NCBI GenBank assembly: GCA_004524445.1
Contig: SDNP01000009.1
Span: 1 to 64,000 of the forward strand
Length of the DNA: 64,000 nucleotides
From: Candidatus Thorarchaeota archaeon
Lineage (GTDB): Archaea > Asgardarchaeota > Thorarchaeia > Thorarchaeales > Thorarchaeaceae
Reading direction: 5' to 3'
Position numbers and translations under genes: made by a program. Positions within the stretch are counted from its first letter, which is position 1, and each line of letters begins with the position of its first letter. Shown here in pieces: positions 25,627 through 35,210 of this stretch. The notes beneath the pieces are model-generated. The model saw nothing but the letters and a program-made list of their open reading frames with translations. It was not told the DNA's origin and searched no databases.

Positions 25627-26493
25627 ATGGTGCATCCCATGAGTGATGAAGAAGATACTATGGATGATTTGGACCCAGCAGAACTCTTGGAACAGGCCGC
25701 AGAAGCTCTAGATGCTGGTGAGAGTGAGATAGCTGCTAAGATATACAATGCAGCCGGAAATATCTTCATGTCTGTTGCTGAATTTGAAGAGGCTTTAGAT
25801 TCGTTTGAGAAGTCATTGGAGCTTTATGAGGAACTGAAAGAAGAAACAGGGATTGCTGATACATATTACAATCTTGGAGTTGCACACATTAACCTTGAAA
25901 ACTGGATTGAAGCAGATGAAATGCTCCAGTCTTCCATAGAAATGTTCGAGAAGTCATCAAACGAAGAAGGCGTAGCAGATGCTACATACGCTCTCGCCTT
26001 GGCAAAGCTTGGGAAAGGCGAATTTGACACAGCAATGGATTTCTTCAAGCAAGCACAAAAGGCCTATAGAACTGCCAACAATGAACAGGGTCAAGCAAGT
26101 GTGATAATGGACATGGGCAACGCATATGCTGACAAGGAAGATTGGACTAAAGCTGAAAAGACATTCAAAAACGCCCTCAAAATCTACAAGGAGCTTGATG
26201 ACAAGGGGGGAATTGCCGATGCATTGTCACTTCTGGGTGATATCGCAGAGATAAATAACAATCAGAAGAAAGCAGCAGAATATTTCACAGAGGCTGCGGA
26301 ATGCTATCTTGAAGCAGAAATCTACGATATTTCTTTGGAAGTTGTGGAGCGGGCAGAAGCAAAGATGTGGGACATACCGAAGTCTACTCGAAGGCGTCTT
26401 CGGAAACGCTGTGATGCAGTGAGGGATACCCTTCCTGAAGATATTGAAGATGAAGATGATGATGACTTCGACGAGGACCTCCTTGATTTCTAG
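25627..26493 (+). CDS. TPR-repeat protein
   Basis: 288 residues. An acidic start (SDEEDTMDDLDPAELLEQAA) is followed by about six TPR units of 34-40 residues, e.g. AEFEEALDSFEKSLELYEEL, DTYYNLGVAHINLENWIEAD and QASVIMDMGNAYADKEDWTK, in the pattern used by LGN/GPSM and Rapsyn-type scaffolds. It ends in a very acidic tail (EDIEDEDDDDFDEDLLDF). No signal or membrane segment is present. It lies 55 bases past the GTPase gene on the same strand, so it may scaffold that GTPase; ATG 25639 is an alternative start. Confidence 0.85.
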   Translation: MVHPMSDEEDTMDDLDPAELLEQAAEALDAGESEIAAKIYNAAGNIFMSVAEFEEALDSFEKSLELYEELKEETGIADTYYNLGVAHINLENWIEADEMLQSSIEMFEKSSNEEGVADATYALALAKLGKGEFDTAMDFFKQAQKAYRTANNEQGQASVIMDMGNAYADKEDWTKAEKTFKNALKIYKELDDKGGIADALSLLGDIAEINNNQKKAAEYFTEAAECYLEAEIYDISLEVVERAEAKMWDIPKSTRRRLRKRCDAVRDTLPEDIEDEDDDDFDEDLLDF

Positions 26494-26607
26494 TCATCCT
26501 CAATCAACTACTCACTGTCTAGCCGGATCTCCCACCTACCGTTAATGTCCCACTAGAAAACCCTATTTACCAAACGGGCTTCTCTCTCACAGGAGCTACG
26601 CTGCTGG

Positions 26608-29600
26608 ATGTCCATCAATAAAAAACTCGTCGTGTTATTGGTCTCTGTTCTTATTGTGGCCGCCACCAATCTGCCTATCTTGGCTCAGTTCAACGCCACT
26701 CAGTTAGAGGGGCATGTCAAGAGGAGTTCCGCCCTAGCAGCTAGTCTAGCCGCAAGTAGCAGTTCAATACCGTTGCGGCGAGCCATTTTCGTTGCTGCGG
26801 ATTCTGAATCCTACTTGGATGAATTTGCATATATGGCAGCAGTTCCTATGTCTATTTTCTATGATTCTGGAACAAAGTATGTATCCCCTTTGCTCTACTC
26901 TGATGGCAAGGCTAAGCAGGATAATTTGCTAGAAGATTGGGTGGAATATTTGCAGCCAGATGGAGGCATATCTCAGGCGATATCCGTTGGAGATATGTCT
27001 GCATCAAGAATTACTCAGCTCCAGCGTCAGACGGGTACTCGTGTATATCCACAGATTATTGGGCAGACATCCCATGAGATAGCAGCCAAGCTGGCAGCTA
27101 ATGACTGGAACGAATCCGATATTGCTGTTATTGCTTTGGCTAAAGATCACTTCGAGATACCGCTCGTTCAGGCTGAGTCCTCATCTTATGTATTCGAGAA
27201 TATGCAGTTAGAAACAGAGCGCATTGAAAGAGCAGTGCCCATTGACTCACCTCTTCTCGTCAACTTTGAACCTCCAGAAGGCGCTGGCTGGATATATGGG
27301 GTCTTTAATTGGACCACAAGTGACCCCCTAGTTCATCAACTCAGAGATCCAGCAGGAAGAATCGTTGACTACTCCGTTTACAGACAGGCTTTCTTCAAAA
27401 GAAATAGTGCATATGTCAGCAATTTGGTGCCTACCCACTTTTGGCTTCCGAAAAATATGGATGGTACATGGGAAGTGAAAATTGAGCCGGGTGGCACGCT
27501 GATGAACAGCCTACCCATCGATATGACCATCACCTATTATCCTAGTTTCCAGCAAACAATATCAGTGCCAGCGAATGCAAATTGGCTGAATATTACTGCA
27601 GACTGGAGCAATGCTGGCACCATCGTGAACATGGCCCTAATCGATCCTAATGGTAGGATGGTGCAATGGGAGCCTTCTGAGAGTCTGCTATCGGGGGCTG
27701 GTGGGAAGAGTATGGAAATGCCCTATCCTGTGCAAGGAGATTGGAATCTTATCTGTGCATGGATGAATCCAACCGATGAAACCAACGCTCTTGGTGTGGA
27801 TTGGGCTATCAGCACTCTGCCCACGGGAATTGGGGGGTATCTTGAATCTGCATCGAATGGCGCAACACTTGCTTCATTGTTGAACGTACCTCTTTTATAT
27901 GCAAATTCCGATTCACTCCCTGCCATTACCGAATGGGCATTGAGTCGCTTAGGCGTGACGAATACAATTCTTGTTGATCCAGCTGGATTGCAGTCTGGGT
28001 CTTTGTCAAACGATATCACTGCTCTAGTTAATTTAACCAATCTCAATACATATCCTGCTGTTTCCCAAATGATTTCCAGCCTTTCAAACTGCAATGATGT
28101 CATTTTGACCCTTCCATTTGCAAATAATAACGAGCTATTCCCTGCAGCTTCTTTATCAGGCGCATTTCATGGGGCACCTATCTTCTCTTTGGGCGGAGAT
28201 GATAACTCGATGACCACACGTGCCGAAGAAACTTGGGCACCGTATTTGATTGGTCCCAATATTGATATCTTCGTGACGAGAGGATTCGAAAAACGGATAG
28301 AGAATGGATGGTATGATGAACGGATACCGAATATTTATTCCATGTACAATTCGGCTGATTCCTTTGAAGACTTTCTCACACAGCGAGGTGCATATAACGA
28401 TTCAGCGAACCAAAATATACTGATCTTATCTCGGACTGAAACGATAAAACCCAGTTTTGACAGATCACTTCAGAGTCATTTCATACCTGGTCGCATTCCC
28501 GCCGGGACTCCCCAATCAGCAGCCTTCATGATCAATAAGGCTACACTTCATTCATTCATCTTTAGAATTGCTGAATCAGCAGATACATCTCTGCTCACTA
28601 TGTATGCTTACACTGACGGAGATACTTATCTCGATAATTTTGGCAATGCAGTTCAGATACGCCAGTATGACGATATCGAAGCCGAATTATCATCTGTAGG
28701 ATTCAGTATTGAGTCTCATATTGGCGTAAACGAGGTTTTCAATTCACTCAACTCACAAGTTTCTCTATGGTCTTTCAGCACCCATGGAACTCTTAGCCAG
28801 TACCCTGACGACCCTCCACCGCGTCCTAATGGTCTCGGCGTATTTTCCCTTCGCGACGAGGATGCTCCTTACGGATTCGAAGTCAGTCTCTCGGAAACTA
28901 CTGTGGATGATAATTTGGTTAATCCTGTTGTCCACAGCTCTGAGAATGCTCATCATATCACACGAACCACTGATGATTTGGCAGCGTCTGTTGATTACTT
29001 GGGATCTCCCATTGTTACAACCACCGCATGTCTGCTTGGTGGGACAAAGTTGCCAAGAGTTCTAATGGAACGTGGAGCAGTTGCGGTGATAGCTGCACCT
29101 CGAACTGTATATTTCCAGCCTGCTGGTCTTCTTACTGTATACTTCACACAGGCTCTAGCAAATGGCAATTCGACAGGAACTGCGCTGAACTATGCCTTGA
29201 GGTCCGTGTCCTACGATTATACTAACATTCAATCCTACACTCCAAGGGATTATGCCAACCAGCAGATTCTCTTTGGCGATCCATCAATTCTTTTGCTAAA
29301 TCCAAATACTGTGGACCGAGTGCAGTCCGTTGACCCCAATAATACATTCGGCGCCCATACCCCTAACCAAGGAGTCCCCTCCATAGCGGCAATTGGGGCA
29401 ACTTCATATCTCCCGAGCATCTTAGATGATCTTGGTGTTGAACATGAATTCTATATCGAATCAAACCTCTCCGAGTCTTTGCATCTCTTCAGCTTATTCA
29501 AAACAGTAATGATAGAACCTGATATTCTTGATACAATTGACAGCTTCTTCTCCAGCAGAATTGACCTTCTAAGAAGCTTTGTCCGCAGGGGTGGAACGCT

Positions 29601-30468
29601 CGTTGTTCTTGGAGTTGATGGTGAATATTCTTGGATGCCCACTCTTGTTTCATATAGTGTCGATAGCAGTGGGTCTGAAATAGAAATAGACGATGCAGGA
29701 CACCCGCTCATGAGTATTCCAAATGATATCGAAGGCGACATTCACTATACCGGCGTCTTCACTCAGCACTCCAGCAATCTGTCTATATTGGCAACCGCTG
29801 GCATGCATCCGGTAATATTGGCTGGACAGCATGGTTTGGGCAAACTCGCACTAACTACAATCGATGAGCAGGGCCCATCAAGAATCCAAATCATTGAAAA
29901 CGCAGTCACATGGAATTCGCAACCATCCATTGTTATAGGTAGCATCCTTAAGAATCAGGAAATAATCTGGTCTGGGGATCGAGTTACTATTGAAATAGAA
30001 CTTGTCGACAGAGAGGGAAACCCGATAGAAGGTGCTGAAGTTCACACCTGGATAAATTCCTCGCCCGTAGCAGTGACAGAATCTGGTAATGGATACTATT
30101 CGATTATTCTTAACGAGAATTGGACTTCTTCTAGAACAGGAATTTATGATATTCGGATTCATGCTGCTCTAAATGGAATGGACACACTTGATGCTACTAT
30201 TCTTGATTTCATATTTATTCGACCTTTCCCATGGCCTGTAATATTGGGATTAGCTGGAGTTATGGTGGCAGTTGCTGTAATCTGGGTATATCGAAAGCGT
30301 AGAAAAGGCGAACCTATCTTGGAATATAAAGAGTATCAAGACTCGGATAGATGGAAAGAACTTACGCGGAAAGAAAGAGAGCGCCTCAAGAAGGAAGAAG
30401 AGGAAAAAGAGCGTAGACAAAAAGAGGAAGATGAAAAATTCAATCCCAAAGAATTCTTTGGGGTATGA
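26608..30468 (+). CDS. Giant surface protein with gingipain/C25-like caspase-fold domain
   Basis: 1286 residues. It has a signal peptide (LVVLLVSVLIVAATNLPILA), a long extracellular region, one C-terminal membrane helix (PWPVILGLAGVMVAVAVIWV) and a highly charged cytoplasmic tail rich in KER and KEE. Residues about 620-905 resemble a clan CD peptidase of C25 type: a His in SFSTHGTLSQ (His726), then TTACLLGG (Cys808), RGAVAVIAAPRTVYF, and QQILFGDPSILLL, the order seen in gingipain-like domains. A DUF4350-like segment (VPSIAAIGATSYLPSILDDL) and an Ig-like domain near 1130-1200 follow. Likely a cell-surface protease or adhesin; activity is not proven. Confidence 0.7.
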   Translation: MSINKKLVVLLVSVLIVAATNLPILAQFNATQLEGHVKRSSALAASLAASSSSIPLRRAIFVAADSESYLDEFAYMAAVPMSIFYDSGTKYVSPLLYSDGKAKQDNLLEDWVEYLQPDGGISQAISVGDMSASRITQLQRQTGTRVYPQIIGQTSHEIAAKLAANDWNESDIAVIALAKDHFEIPLVQAESSSYVFENMQLETERIERAVPIDSPLLVNFEPPEGAGWIYGVFNWTTSDPLVHQLRDPAGRIVDYSVYRQAFFKRNSAYVSNLVPTHFWLPKNMDGTWEVKIEPGGTLMNSLPIDMTITYYPSFQQTISVPANANWLNITADWSNAGTIVNMALIDPNGRMVQWEPSESLLSGAGGKSMEMPYPVQGDWNLICAWMNPTDETNALGVDWAISTLPTGIGGYLESASNGATLASLLNVPLLYANSDSLPAITEWALSRLGVTNTILVDPAGLQSGSLSNDITALVNLTNLNTYPAVSQMISSLSNCNDVILTLPFANNNELFPAASLSGAFHGAPIFSLGGDDNSMTTRAEETWAPYLIGPNIDIFVTRGFEKRIENGWYDERIPNIYSMYNSADSFEDFLTQRGAYNDSANQNILILSRTETIKPSFDRSLQSHFIPGRIPAGTPQSAAFMINKATLHSFIFRIAESADTSLLTMYAYTDGDTYLDNFGNAVQIRQYDDIEAELSSVGFSIESHIGVNEVFNSLNSQVSLWSFSTHGTLSQYPDDPPPRPNGLGVFSLRDEDAPYGFEVSLSETTVDDNLVNPVVHSSENAHHITRTTDDLAASVDYLGSPIVTTTACLLGGTKLPRVLMERGAVAVIAAPRTVYFQPAGLLTVYFTQALANGNSTGTALNYALRSVSYDYTNIQSYTPRDYANQQILFGDPSILLLNPNTVDRVQSVDPNNTFGAHTPNQGVPSIAAIGATSYLPSILDDLGVEHEFYIESNLSESLHLFSLFKTVMIEPDILDTIDSFFSSRIDLLRSFVRRGGTLVVLGVDGEYSWMPTLVSYSVDSSGSEIEIDDAGHPLMSIPNDIEGDIHYTGVFTQHSSNLSILATAGMHPVILAGQHGLGKLALTTIDEQGPSRIQIIENAVTWNSQPSIVIGSILKNQEIIWSGDRVTIEIELVDREGNPIEGAEVHTWINSSPVAVTESGNGYYSIILNENWTSSRTGIYDIRIHAALNGMDTLDATILDFIFIRPFPWPVILGLAGVMVAVAVIWVYRKRRKGEPILEYKEYQDSDRWKELTRKERERLKKEEEEKERRQKEEDEKFNPKEFFGV

Positions 30469-30572
30469 CTTTGGAATGCGCAATTTTCGAAAGAAAAAGG
30501 TGTATTAGCATAACAACATTCAATAGATAACGAGATGGATTGCTTGTTATAAGGCAGAACTGAGGTAATGCG

Positions 30573-30935
30573 ATGTCAAGCCGTGTTGATAAGATAAATG
30601 CCGCAATTAGAGATTTTGAAACAGTACCGGGAGTCGAAGGGGCTGCGTTGGTGTCGCTCGATGGATTGATGATATCCTCTGCCCTTCCTGAGAGCGAGCA
30701 GGAGAGAGTGGCTGCAATAAGCGCTGCAATGTTGTCATTGGGAGAGAAGGCGACGAATGAGCTCGACAGAGGTAACCTCATGGAGATTTATGTGAAGGGC
30801 GATAAAGGCTATACACTCATGACTTCAGTTGGAGAAAGTGCCCTTCTATTAGTTCTTGCCAAGGCAGACGCACAGCTAGGACTAATCTTTGTTGATATGA
30901 AGAGAATGTCAGACAATCTGCTGGATATTCTTTAG
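30573..30935 (+). CDS. Roadblock/LC7-domain protein
   Basis: 120 residues forming one Roadblock domain: FETVPGVEGAALVSLDGLMI, then helix SEQERVAAISAAMLSLGEKA, the strands LMEIYVKGDKGYTLMTSVGE and SALLLVLAKADAQLGLIFVD, and the last helix. In bacteria such proteins (MglB) act on MglA GTPases, and in eukaryotes they form Ragulator and dynein light chains. MglA-like GTPases are at 24870 and 38094 but none is adjacent. The gene sits between the large surface protein and CoaBC. Confidence 0.9.
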   Translation: MSSRVDKINAAIRDFETVPGVEGAALVSLDGLMISSALPESEQERVAAISAAMLSLGEKATNELDRGNLMEIYVKGDKGYTLMTSVGESALLLVLAKADAQLGLIFVDMKRMSDNLLDIL

Positions 30936-30969
30936 TCAAAACACTGGCTAGTATCACTGCAGACAGAAA

Positions 30970-32232
30970 TTAAAGCAATTCAAGTATGGCATCTACCACG
31001 GCTTTTGCCACTTCGCGTTTTGATGATAAAGGTACCATTCTCTGGGTATCACCTTTGCCAATGATAATGACCTGATTAGTATCTCCCTCAAAGGCAACAC
31101 CTTCTCGGTCCGCATCGTTTGCAACCACCATATCGCAGATGCCTGATTCGATTTTTTCCTTTCCTCTGGCCACTAATTCCTCATCGGACACTCCTGATTC
31201 TACTTTGAATCCTACAATGAGGAGATCTTTACTCAGTTTCCTGGCTTCTTCTATTATTTTGTCGGTAGGTACTAGCTCGATTGTAAAGGGTTTCCCAGAT
31301 GGGCGTTTCCGCTCTTCCTTCTTCGAGGGCGTATAATCCAATACTGCTGCTGCTGAGATGAATGCATCAATCTTGTCTGATTGCAATTTGTCAAGAATTG
31401 ACTTTTGCATTTCTTGAGACGTTTCAACATTGATTACTTCCGCATTATCTGGCGGCTTCTCCTTCGTTGGACCTAAAACAATAGTGACCTCCCCACCACG
31501 AGAGAGAATTTCTTCAGCTAAGGCGATTCCCATTTTTCCGGTTGATGGGTTTGTGATATACCGGATTTTGTCCAACCAGCCACGAGTTGGACCTGCGCTC
31601 ACTAAGAAATATTTTCCCACCAAGTCATTAGGGCCTACCAGAGTGAGAACATGAGATACTATGGCATCAATACTGGGTATTTTTGCCTTAGCCTCCTCCA
31701 TCCTTGGAGATATGACCGTAACTCCTATGGCTTTTAGTTTCTTCACATTATCAATTACCGCAGGATGATCATACATGCTCTCGTGCATGGCCGGAACCAC
31801 GACTACTGGAATATGCGCCCCGATGCCTGATGATACGGTTGTAGTGACGGGTGTATCATCTATTCCGTTGGCCACTTTACCAATCGTATTCGCAGTAGCT
31901 GGTGCAACAAGAATAAGATCGACTCTCCCCGAATGCTTTCCGGCTAAGGTGACATGCTCAATCTGTCCTGTAAGTTCTGTCACCACCGGATTTCCTGTTG
32001 CCCACTCCAAAAGATACGGATGAATAATCTGCTGACTGGATGGGCTCATGACACAATGCACTTCTGCGCCATGCCGCATCAATCTTCTTGCCAAATGAAC
32101 GGTTTCAACAGCTGCAACACTTCCAGTTACGCATAGAGCAATGGATTTGCCCGCTAGAAGGTTACTAATGCTTCCGAGGATGAGTTTCGATGTATGTTGC
32201 ATGACAGATTCATCTATTTTAGACGAGGACAT
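30970..32232 (-). CDS. coaBC: Bifunctional phosphopantothenoylcysteine decarboxylase/phosphopantothenate-cysteine ligase
   Basis: 420 residues covering two successive CoA steps. The N-terminal half is the FMN-dependent decarboxylase CoaC (ALCVTGSVAAVETVHLARRL, DLILVAPATANTIGKVANGI, VPAMHESMYDHP, matching PxMxxxM). The C-terminal half is the ligase CoaB (VSAGPTRGWLDKIRYITNPS, STGKMGIALAEEIL, AAAVLDYTPSKKEERKRPSG). It lies on the opposite strand from the pantoate kinase/PPS/KPR operon 1.2 kb away, so the CoA genes cluster but do not share one transcript. Confidence 0.95.
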   Translation of the reverse strand: MSSSKIDESVMQHTSKLILGSISNLLAGKSIALCVTGSVAAVETVHLARRLMRHGAEVHCVMSPSSQQIIHPYLLEWATGNPVVTELTGQIEHVTLAGKHSGRVDLILVAPATANTIGKVANGIDDTPVTTTVSSGIGAHIPVVVVPAMHESMYDHPAVIDNVKKLKAIGVTVISPRMEEAKAKIPSIDAIVSHVLTLVGPNDLVGKYFLVSAGPTRGWLDKIRYITNPSTGKMGIALAEEILSRGGEVTIVLGPTKEKPPDNAEVINVETSQEMQKSILDKLQSDKIDAFISAAAVLDYTPSKKEERKRPSGKPFTIELVPTDKIIEEARKLSKDLLIVGFKVESGVSDEELVARGKEKIESGICDMVVANDADREGVAFEGDTNQVIIIGKGDTQRMVPLSSKREVAKAVVDAILELL

Positions 32233-32561
32233 GCTCGTTCTTAATCTATTCGAATGTGGATGGAAGTGATTCCAACATGAATTTGATTCTTTTTACTGAA
32301 AATTATACTGGGATGATGCCACAAATCGAGAATCTTGTTGAGCTCTTACACGTACTGCATGCGAAAACGTAGGTGGGCAAAGAATATATGTTGCATAATC
32401 ACTCAGCCTTCCCACCGACACCGCACGCCCTAGTCGTTTCGCCGTCGGCCATAGCGTCGCAACAACAAGGGCAGAAATTAACAATGACTCAACCAAAAAG
32501 TCTGTAATCCAGAATAGGTGTGAATTGACGTGTCCAGAATTTCTTATCCCCGAGGAGGCAA
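32233..32561. other. 329-base gap with promoter-like and GC-rich segments
   Basis: No gene is supported. A TATA-like AATATATG at about 32377-32384 is followed by a locally GC-rich stretch (32405-32462) with a short inverted repeat CCGAC/GTCGG (starting near 32416 and 32442). This could be the promoter and leader of the gene at 32562 or a small RNA. A clear ribosome site GAGGAGG (about 32551-32557) precedes that gene. Confidence 0.4.
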
Positions 32562-33380
32562 ATGCTAACCTTGAGGAGAGAGAAGAAGGCACGATTCGAT
32601 GCCTATGAAAAGGTGGTTTCGGATTTTGGCACCCCCTCACAGTCTCTTTTTGTTGTAGACGGTGACAACGAGGTCGACATTTTCAAACGTGACTTCAACG
32701 AGTTTCTGGTTGCTTCAAATAGAATGGAGAAGGACTCTGAAGAGTTACCATATCATATGGTCCGATTTGGGTACGATGGGGATATGCTAGATGATTTATT
32801 CCGATTGACTATCTCAGAAGAGGCAGACAATTTCGAACCAGCGAAGATGGACTCCAATATACTGTTCTCAAAACAGAGTATATTTCAGAATCTCTACGAA
32901 ACCATCACCAAGGATAAATTCGCCATCTTTCACATCACCGAGTTTCCCCTTGCATACTATTTTGAGACTGCCATAACAGTGGATGTAGAGGATCTCTCTG
33001 ATGTCATGGATGGTGATGTTCATGATCAGACAATCCATAGGTATCTAAACGACCTCCGCCAACAGGGCAGTGAAGAACATAGGAAGACATACAGCTTCTT
33101 CTATAGAATCAGTACCTCTCTCCTGATGGAGCTTTCTAATGCATTCTTGGTCGTGCCTACTGCTGGTATGAACCGCCATATGGTCGTCACCAGTTGGAGA
33201 ACTCAGACTCTGCTTCTTGGCTTCAGTCCACTGACATGGTCTTCTGGCAGCTTCAAAGTATGGGATCTCAGCGGACGTGATATTGATGCTCGATGGGCAT
33301 ATCCTGCCCCACCACCGTACGATGATCCTCGCATAAAACAATACACCAGTCTTGTTCCTCTGGGAAAGCATGACGATTGA
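32562..33380 (+). CDS. Conserved-looking hypothetical protein
   Basis: 272 residues, soluble, no signal peptide. It mixes helices and strands (SQSLFVVDGDNEVDIFKRDF, SFFYRISTSLLMELSNAFLV, RHMVVTSWRTQTLLLGFSPL) and ends with a Pro-rich segment (AYPAPPPYDDP). No known motif is seen. GAGGAGG directly upstream supports the ATG at 32562. It lies just before the pantoate kinase operon on the same strand, but a TATA-like TTTTATAC at about 33413 suggests the operon has its own promoter. Confidence 0.6.
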   Translation: MLTLRREKKARFDAYEKVVSDFGTPSQSLFVVDGDNEVDIFKRDFNEFLVASNRMEKDSEELPYHMVRFGYDGDMLDDLFRLTISEEADNFEPAKMDSNILFSKQSIFQNLYETITKDKFAIFHITEFPLAYYFETAITVDVEDLSDVMDGDVHDQTIHRYLNDLRQQGSEEHRKTYSFFYRISTSLLMELSNAFLVVPTAGMNRHMVVTSWRTQTLLLGFSPLTWSSGSFKVWDLSGRDIDARWAYPAPPPYDDPRIKQYTSLVPLGKHDD

Positions 33381-33459
33381 TAGACGAGTGTCAGAACCAT
33401 TCATGTATATACATTTTATACTCATATATCCGCGGAAACAAAATCCTATACATATCTTT

Positions 33460-34416
33460 ATGAACGGCCCTGTTCAGGATGAGTTGACGGAAACATTGAA
33501 GCCTTCAGTTGGAACTGCAACAGCATTTGTTCCTGGACACATCACTGGGTTTTTCAAAATCCATGATGCCAGCAGCAATCTCTTGGAGAGAGGGTCAACA
33601 GGTGCTGGATTTTGTATCACAGCGGGAACCGTCACCACTATAGAATTAGTGGAACAAGACGAACATGATGTATTAGTGACCTATAATGGTGAGCGCATAA
33701 AGGCAGAAATCACAGAAATGGTGGTTGAACGAGTGTCAGAATTATATGGAAAGAGATTCTCAGCTAAGGTAGAGCATGACTCAGAGCTACCCATAGGTGT
33801 CGGGTATGGTGCATCAGGAGCTGGTGCATTGGGTACGGCCCTTGCTATGAACTACATCCTGGATTCTGAAATGACACCCCAAGTAGCTGCACAATATGCT
33901 CATTACGCCGAGGTCGCAAAGCAAGGCGGCCTTGGTGATGTGATTGCTCAGTTCACTGGCGGGATGGAAATTCGAACACGTCCCGGTGCGCCTGGAATCG
34001 GAGAGATTGATCCCTTCAGATGCGAGTCGCCCGTCAGTGTAGTCTTGGCTGGTTCAACTGGTCTGGAGACTAAGTCGGTGCTAAGCAATGAGGGATATAG
34101 ACGCCGGATTAATGAAAGAGGAAGCCAGCTAGTCGGTGGCATGCGAGATAGGCCCACCTGTGAACAATTCATTAAGGCTTCAAGAGATTTCGCCCATTTC
34201 ACGGGTCTCATGAGCGATAGAATAGACGCAGCTCTGTCAGAATTAGATAATGCCAACCTGAAGAATTCTAGCATGGTGATGTTGGGAGATTCGCTGTTTT
34301 GTCTATGTTCGCAGAGCGACGTGGATAGAGCTCGCAATATACTGACTGATTATTGGATGCCCGAGGAGATGCTCGTAACAACAATTGCTAACAGGGGAGG
34401 AGGTATACTACATTGA
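33460..34416 (+). CDS. Pantoate kinase (archaeal GHMP-kinase type)
   Basis: 318 residues. Phosphorylates pantoate to 4-phosphopantoate in the archaeal CoA pathway. The GHMP ATP-binding loop is PIGVGYGASGAGALGTALAM, the N-terminal VPGHITGFFKIHD and GSTGAGF match archaeal pantoate kinases, and GLGDVIAQFTGGMEIRTRPG is a family block. The start is placed at ATG 33460, as the 36 upstream codons of the open frame overlap the previous gene and look non-coding. The TGA stop overlaps the TTG start of the phosphopantothenate synthetase (TTGA). Confidence 0.92.
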   Translation: MNGPVQDELTETLKPSVGTATAFVPGHITGFFKIHDASSNLLERGSTGAGFCITAGTVTTIELVEQDEHDVLVTYNGERIKAEITEMVVERVSELYGKRFSAKVEHDSELPIGVGYGASGAGALGTALAMNYILDSEMTPQVAAQYAHYAEVAKQGGLGDVIAQFTGGMEIRTRPGAPGIGEIDPFRCESPVSVVLAGSTGLETKSVLSNEGYRRRINERGSQLVGGMRDRPTCEQFIKASRDFAHFTGLMSDRIDAALSELDNANLKNSSMVMLGDSLFCLCSQSDVDRARNILTDYWMPEEMLVTTIANRGGGILH

Positions 34417-35210
34417 CAGAGATAGAGATTCCATCCGACCACCCCCGAAGAGTATCTCTAGAAACACGTGAGAGAATAATTGAGGGGCACCAAGATAATA
34501 TTGTAGCTACTGCAGGTCTGCTAGCTCATGGACGCGGAGAAGCGTTCGATTATCTAATTGGAGAAAAGACTAATGACCAAGCTATGAAAGCCATCGATGC
34601 AGCAGTGGCGTCTATGCTTTTGGCGGATCACCCAGTGATTAGCGTTAATGGTAATGCGTGTTCCCTGGTACCAGAAGAGCTTGTGGAATTATCAGAGATT
34701 TGTGGAGCGCCACTAGAAATCAATCTTTTCTATTATCGAAAGGAACGTGAGGATGCGATTGTAACGGCCCTAAAGAAAGCAGGAGCAAAAGAGATTCTTG
34801 GCACTATTGAACGACCATCAGAGACTATTCCCGAGCTGAGCAGTAATCGGCGCAAAGTGGACTCTGATGGAATAGGCTCTGCAGATTTAGTAGTTGTTCC
34901 ACTTGAAGATGGAGACCGAACGGAGGCTCTGAAACGAATCGGCAAGTTCGTGGTCACAATTGATTTGAATCCTATGAGCCGTACGTCCGTTTATTCCGAT
35001 ATTACTATCGTTGATAACATAGTTCGAGCAATGCCTTTGATGGTTGAACGTTCACGTGATTTGAAACACGAACCTAGAGAGAAACTAGAAGCGATAGTCA
35101 AGGCTTTTGATAATAGGAAGAATCTAGAAACCGCTATCGAAAGAATTATTGAACACTTAGAAAAGCAAGCGGCTGGTTTCGCCAACATCACAAAGGAGGA
35201 AAATAGATGA
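34413..35210 (+). CDS. 4-phosphopantoate--beta-alanine ligase (archaeal phosphopantothenate synthetase)
   Basis: 265 residues. Joins 4-phosphopantoate and beta-alanine using ATP, the archaeal replacement for bacterial PanC/CoaA. Family blocks seen: HPRRVSLETRERIIEGHQDN, GLLAHGRGEAFDYLIGEKT, HPVISVNGNACSLVPEELVE, INLFYYRKEREDAI and TIDLNPMSRTSVYSDITIVD (the last near the ATP/Mg site). It starts at TTG 34413 within the stop of pantoate kinase and ends overlapping the ATG of the reductase gene (ATGA), so the three are one coupled operon. Confidence 0.93.
   Translation: MTEIEIPSDHPRRVSLETRERIIEGHQDNIVATAGLLAHGRGEAFDYLIGEKTNDQAMKAIDAAVASMLLADHPVISVNGNACSLVPEELVELSEICGAPLEINLFYYRKEREDAIVTALKKAGAKEILGTIERPSETIPELSSNRRKVDSDGIGSADLVVVPLEDGDRTEALKRIGKFVVTIDLNPMSRTSVYSDITIVDNIVRAMPLMVERSRDLKHEPREKLEAIVKAFDNRKNLETAIERIIEHLEKQAAGFANITKEENR

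Noticed and set aside
32293..32640. 115-residue minus-strand frame upstream of CoaBC
   Set aside because: It crosses into the gene at 32562 on the other strand and has no family pattern or ribosome site.
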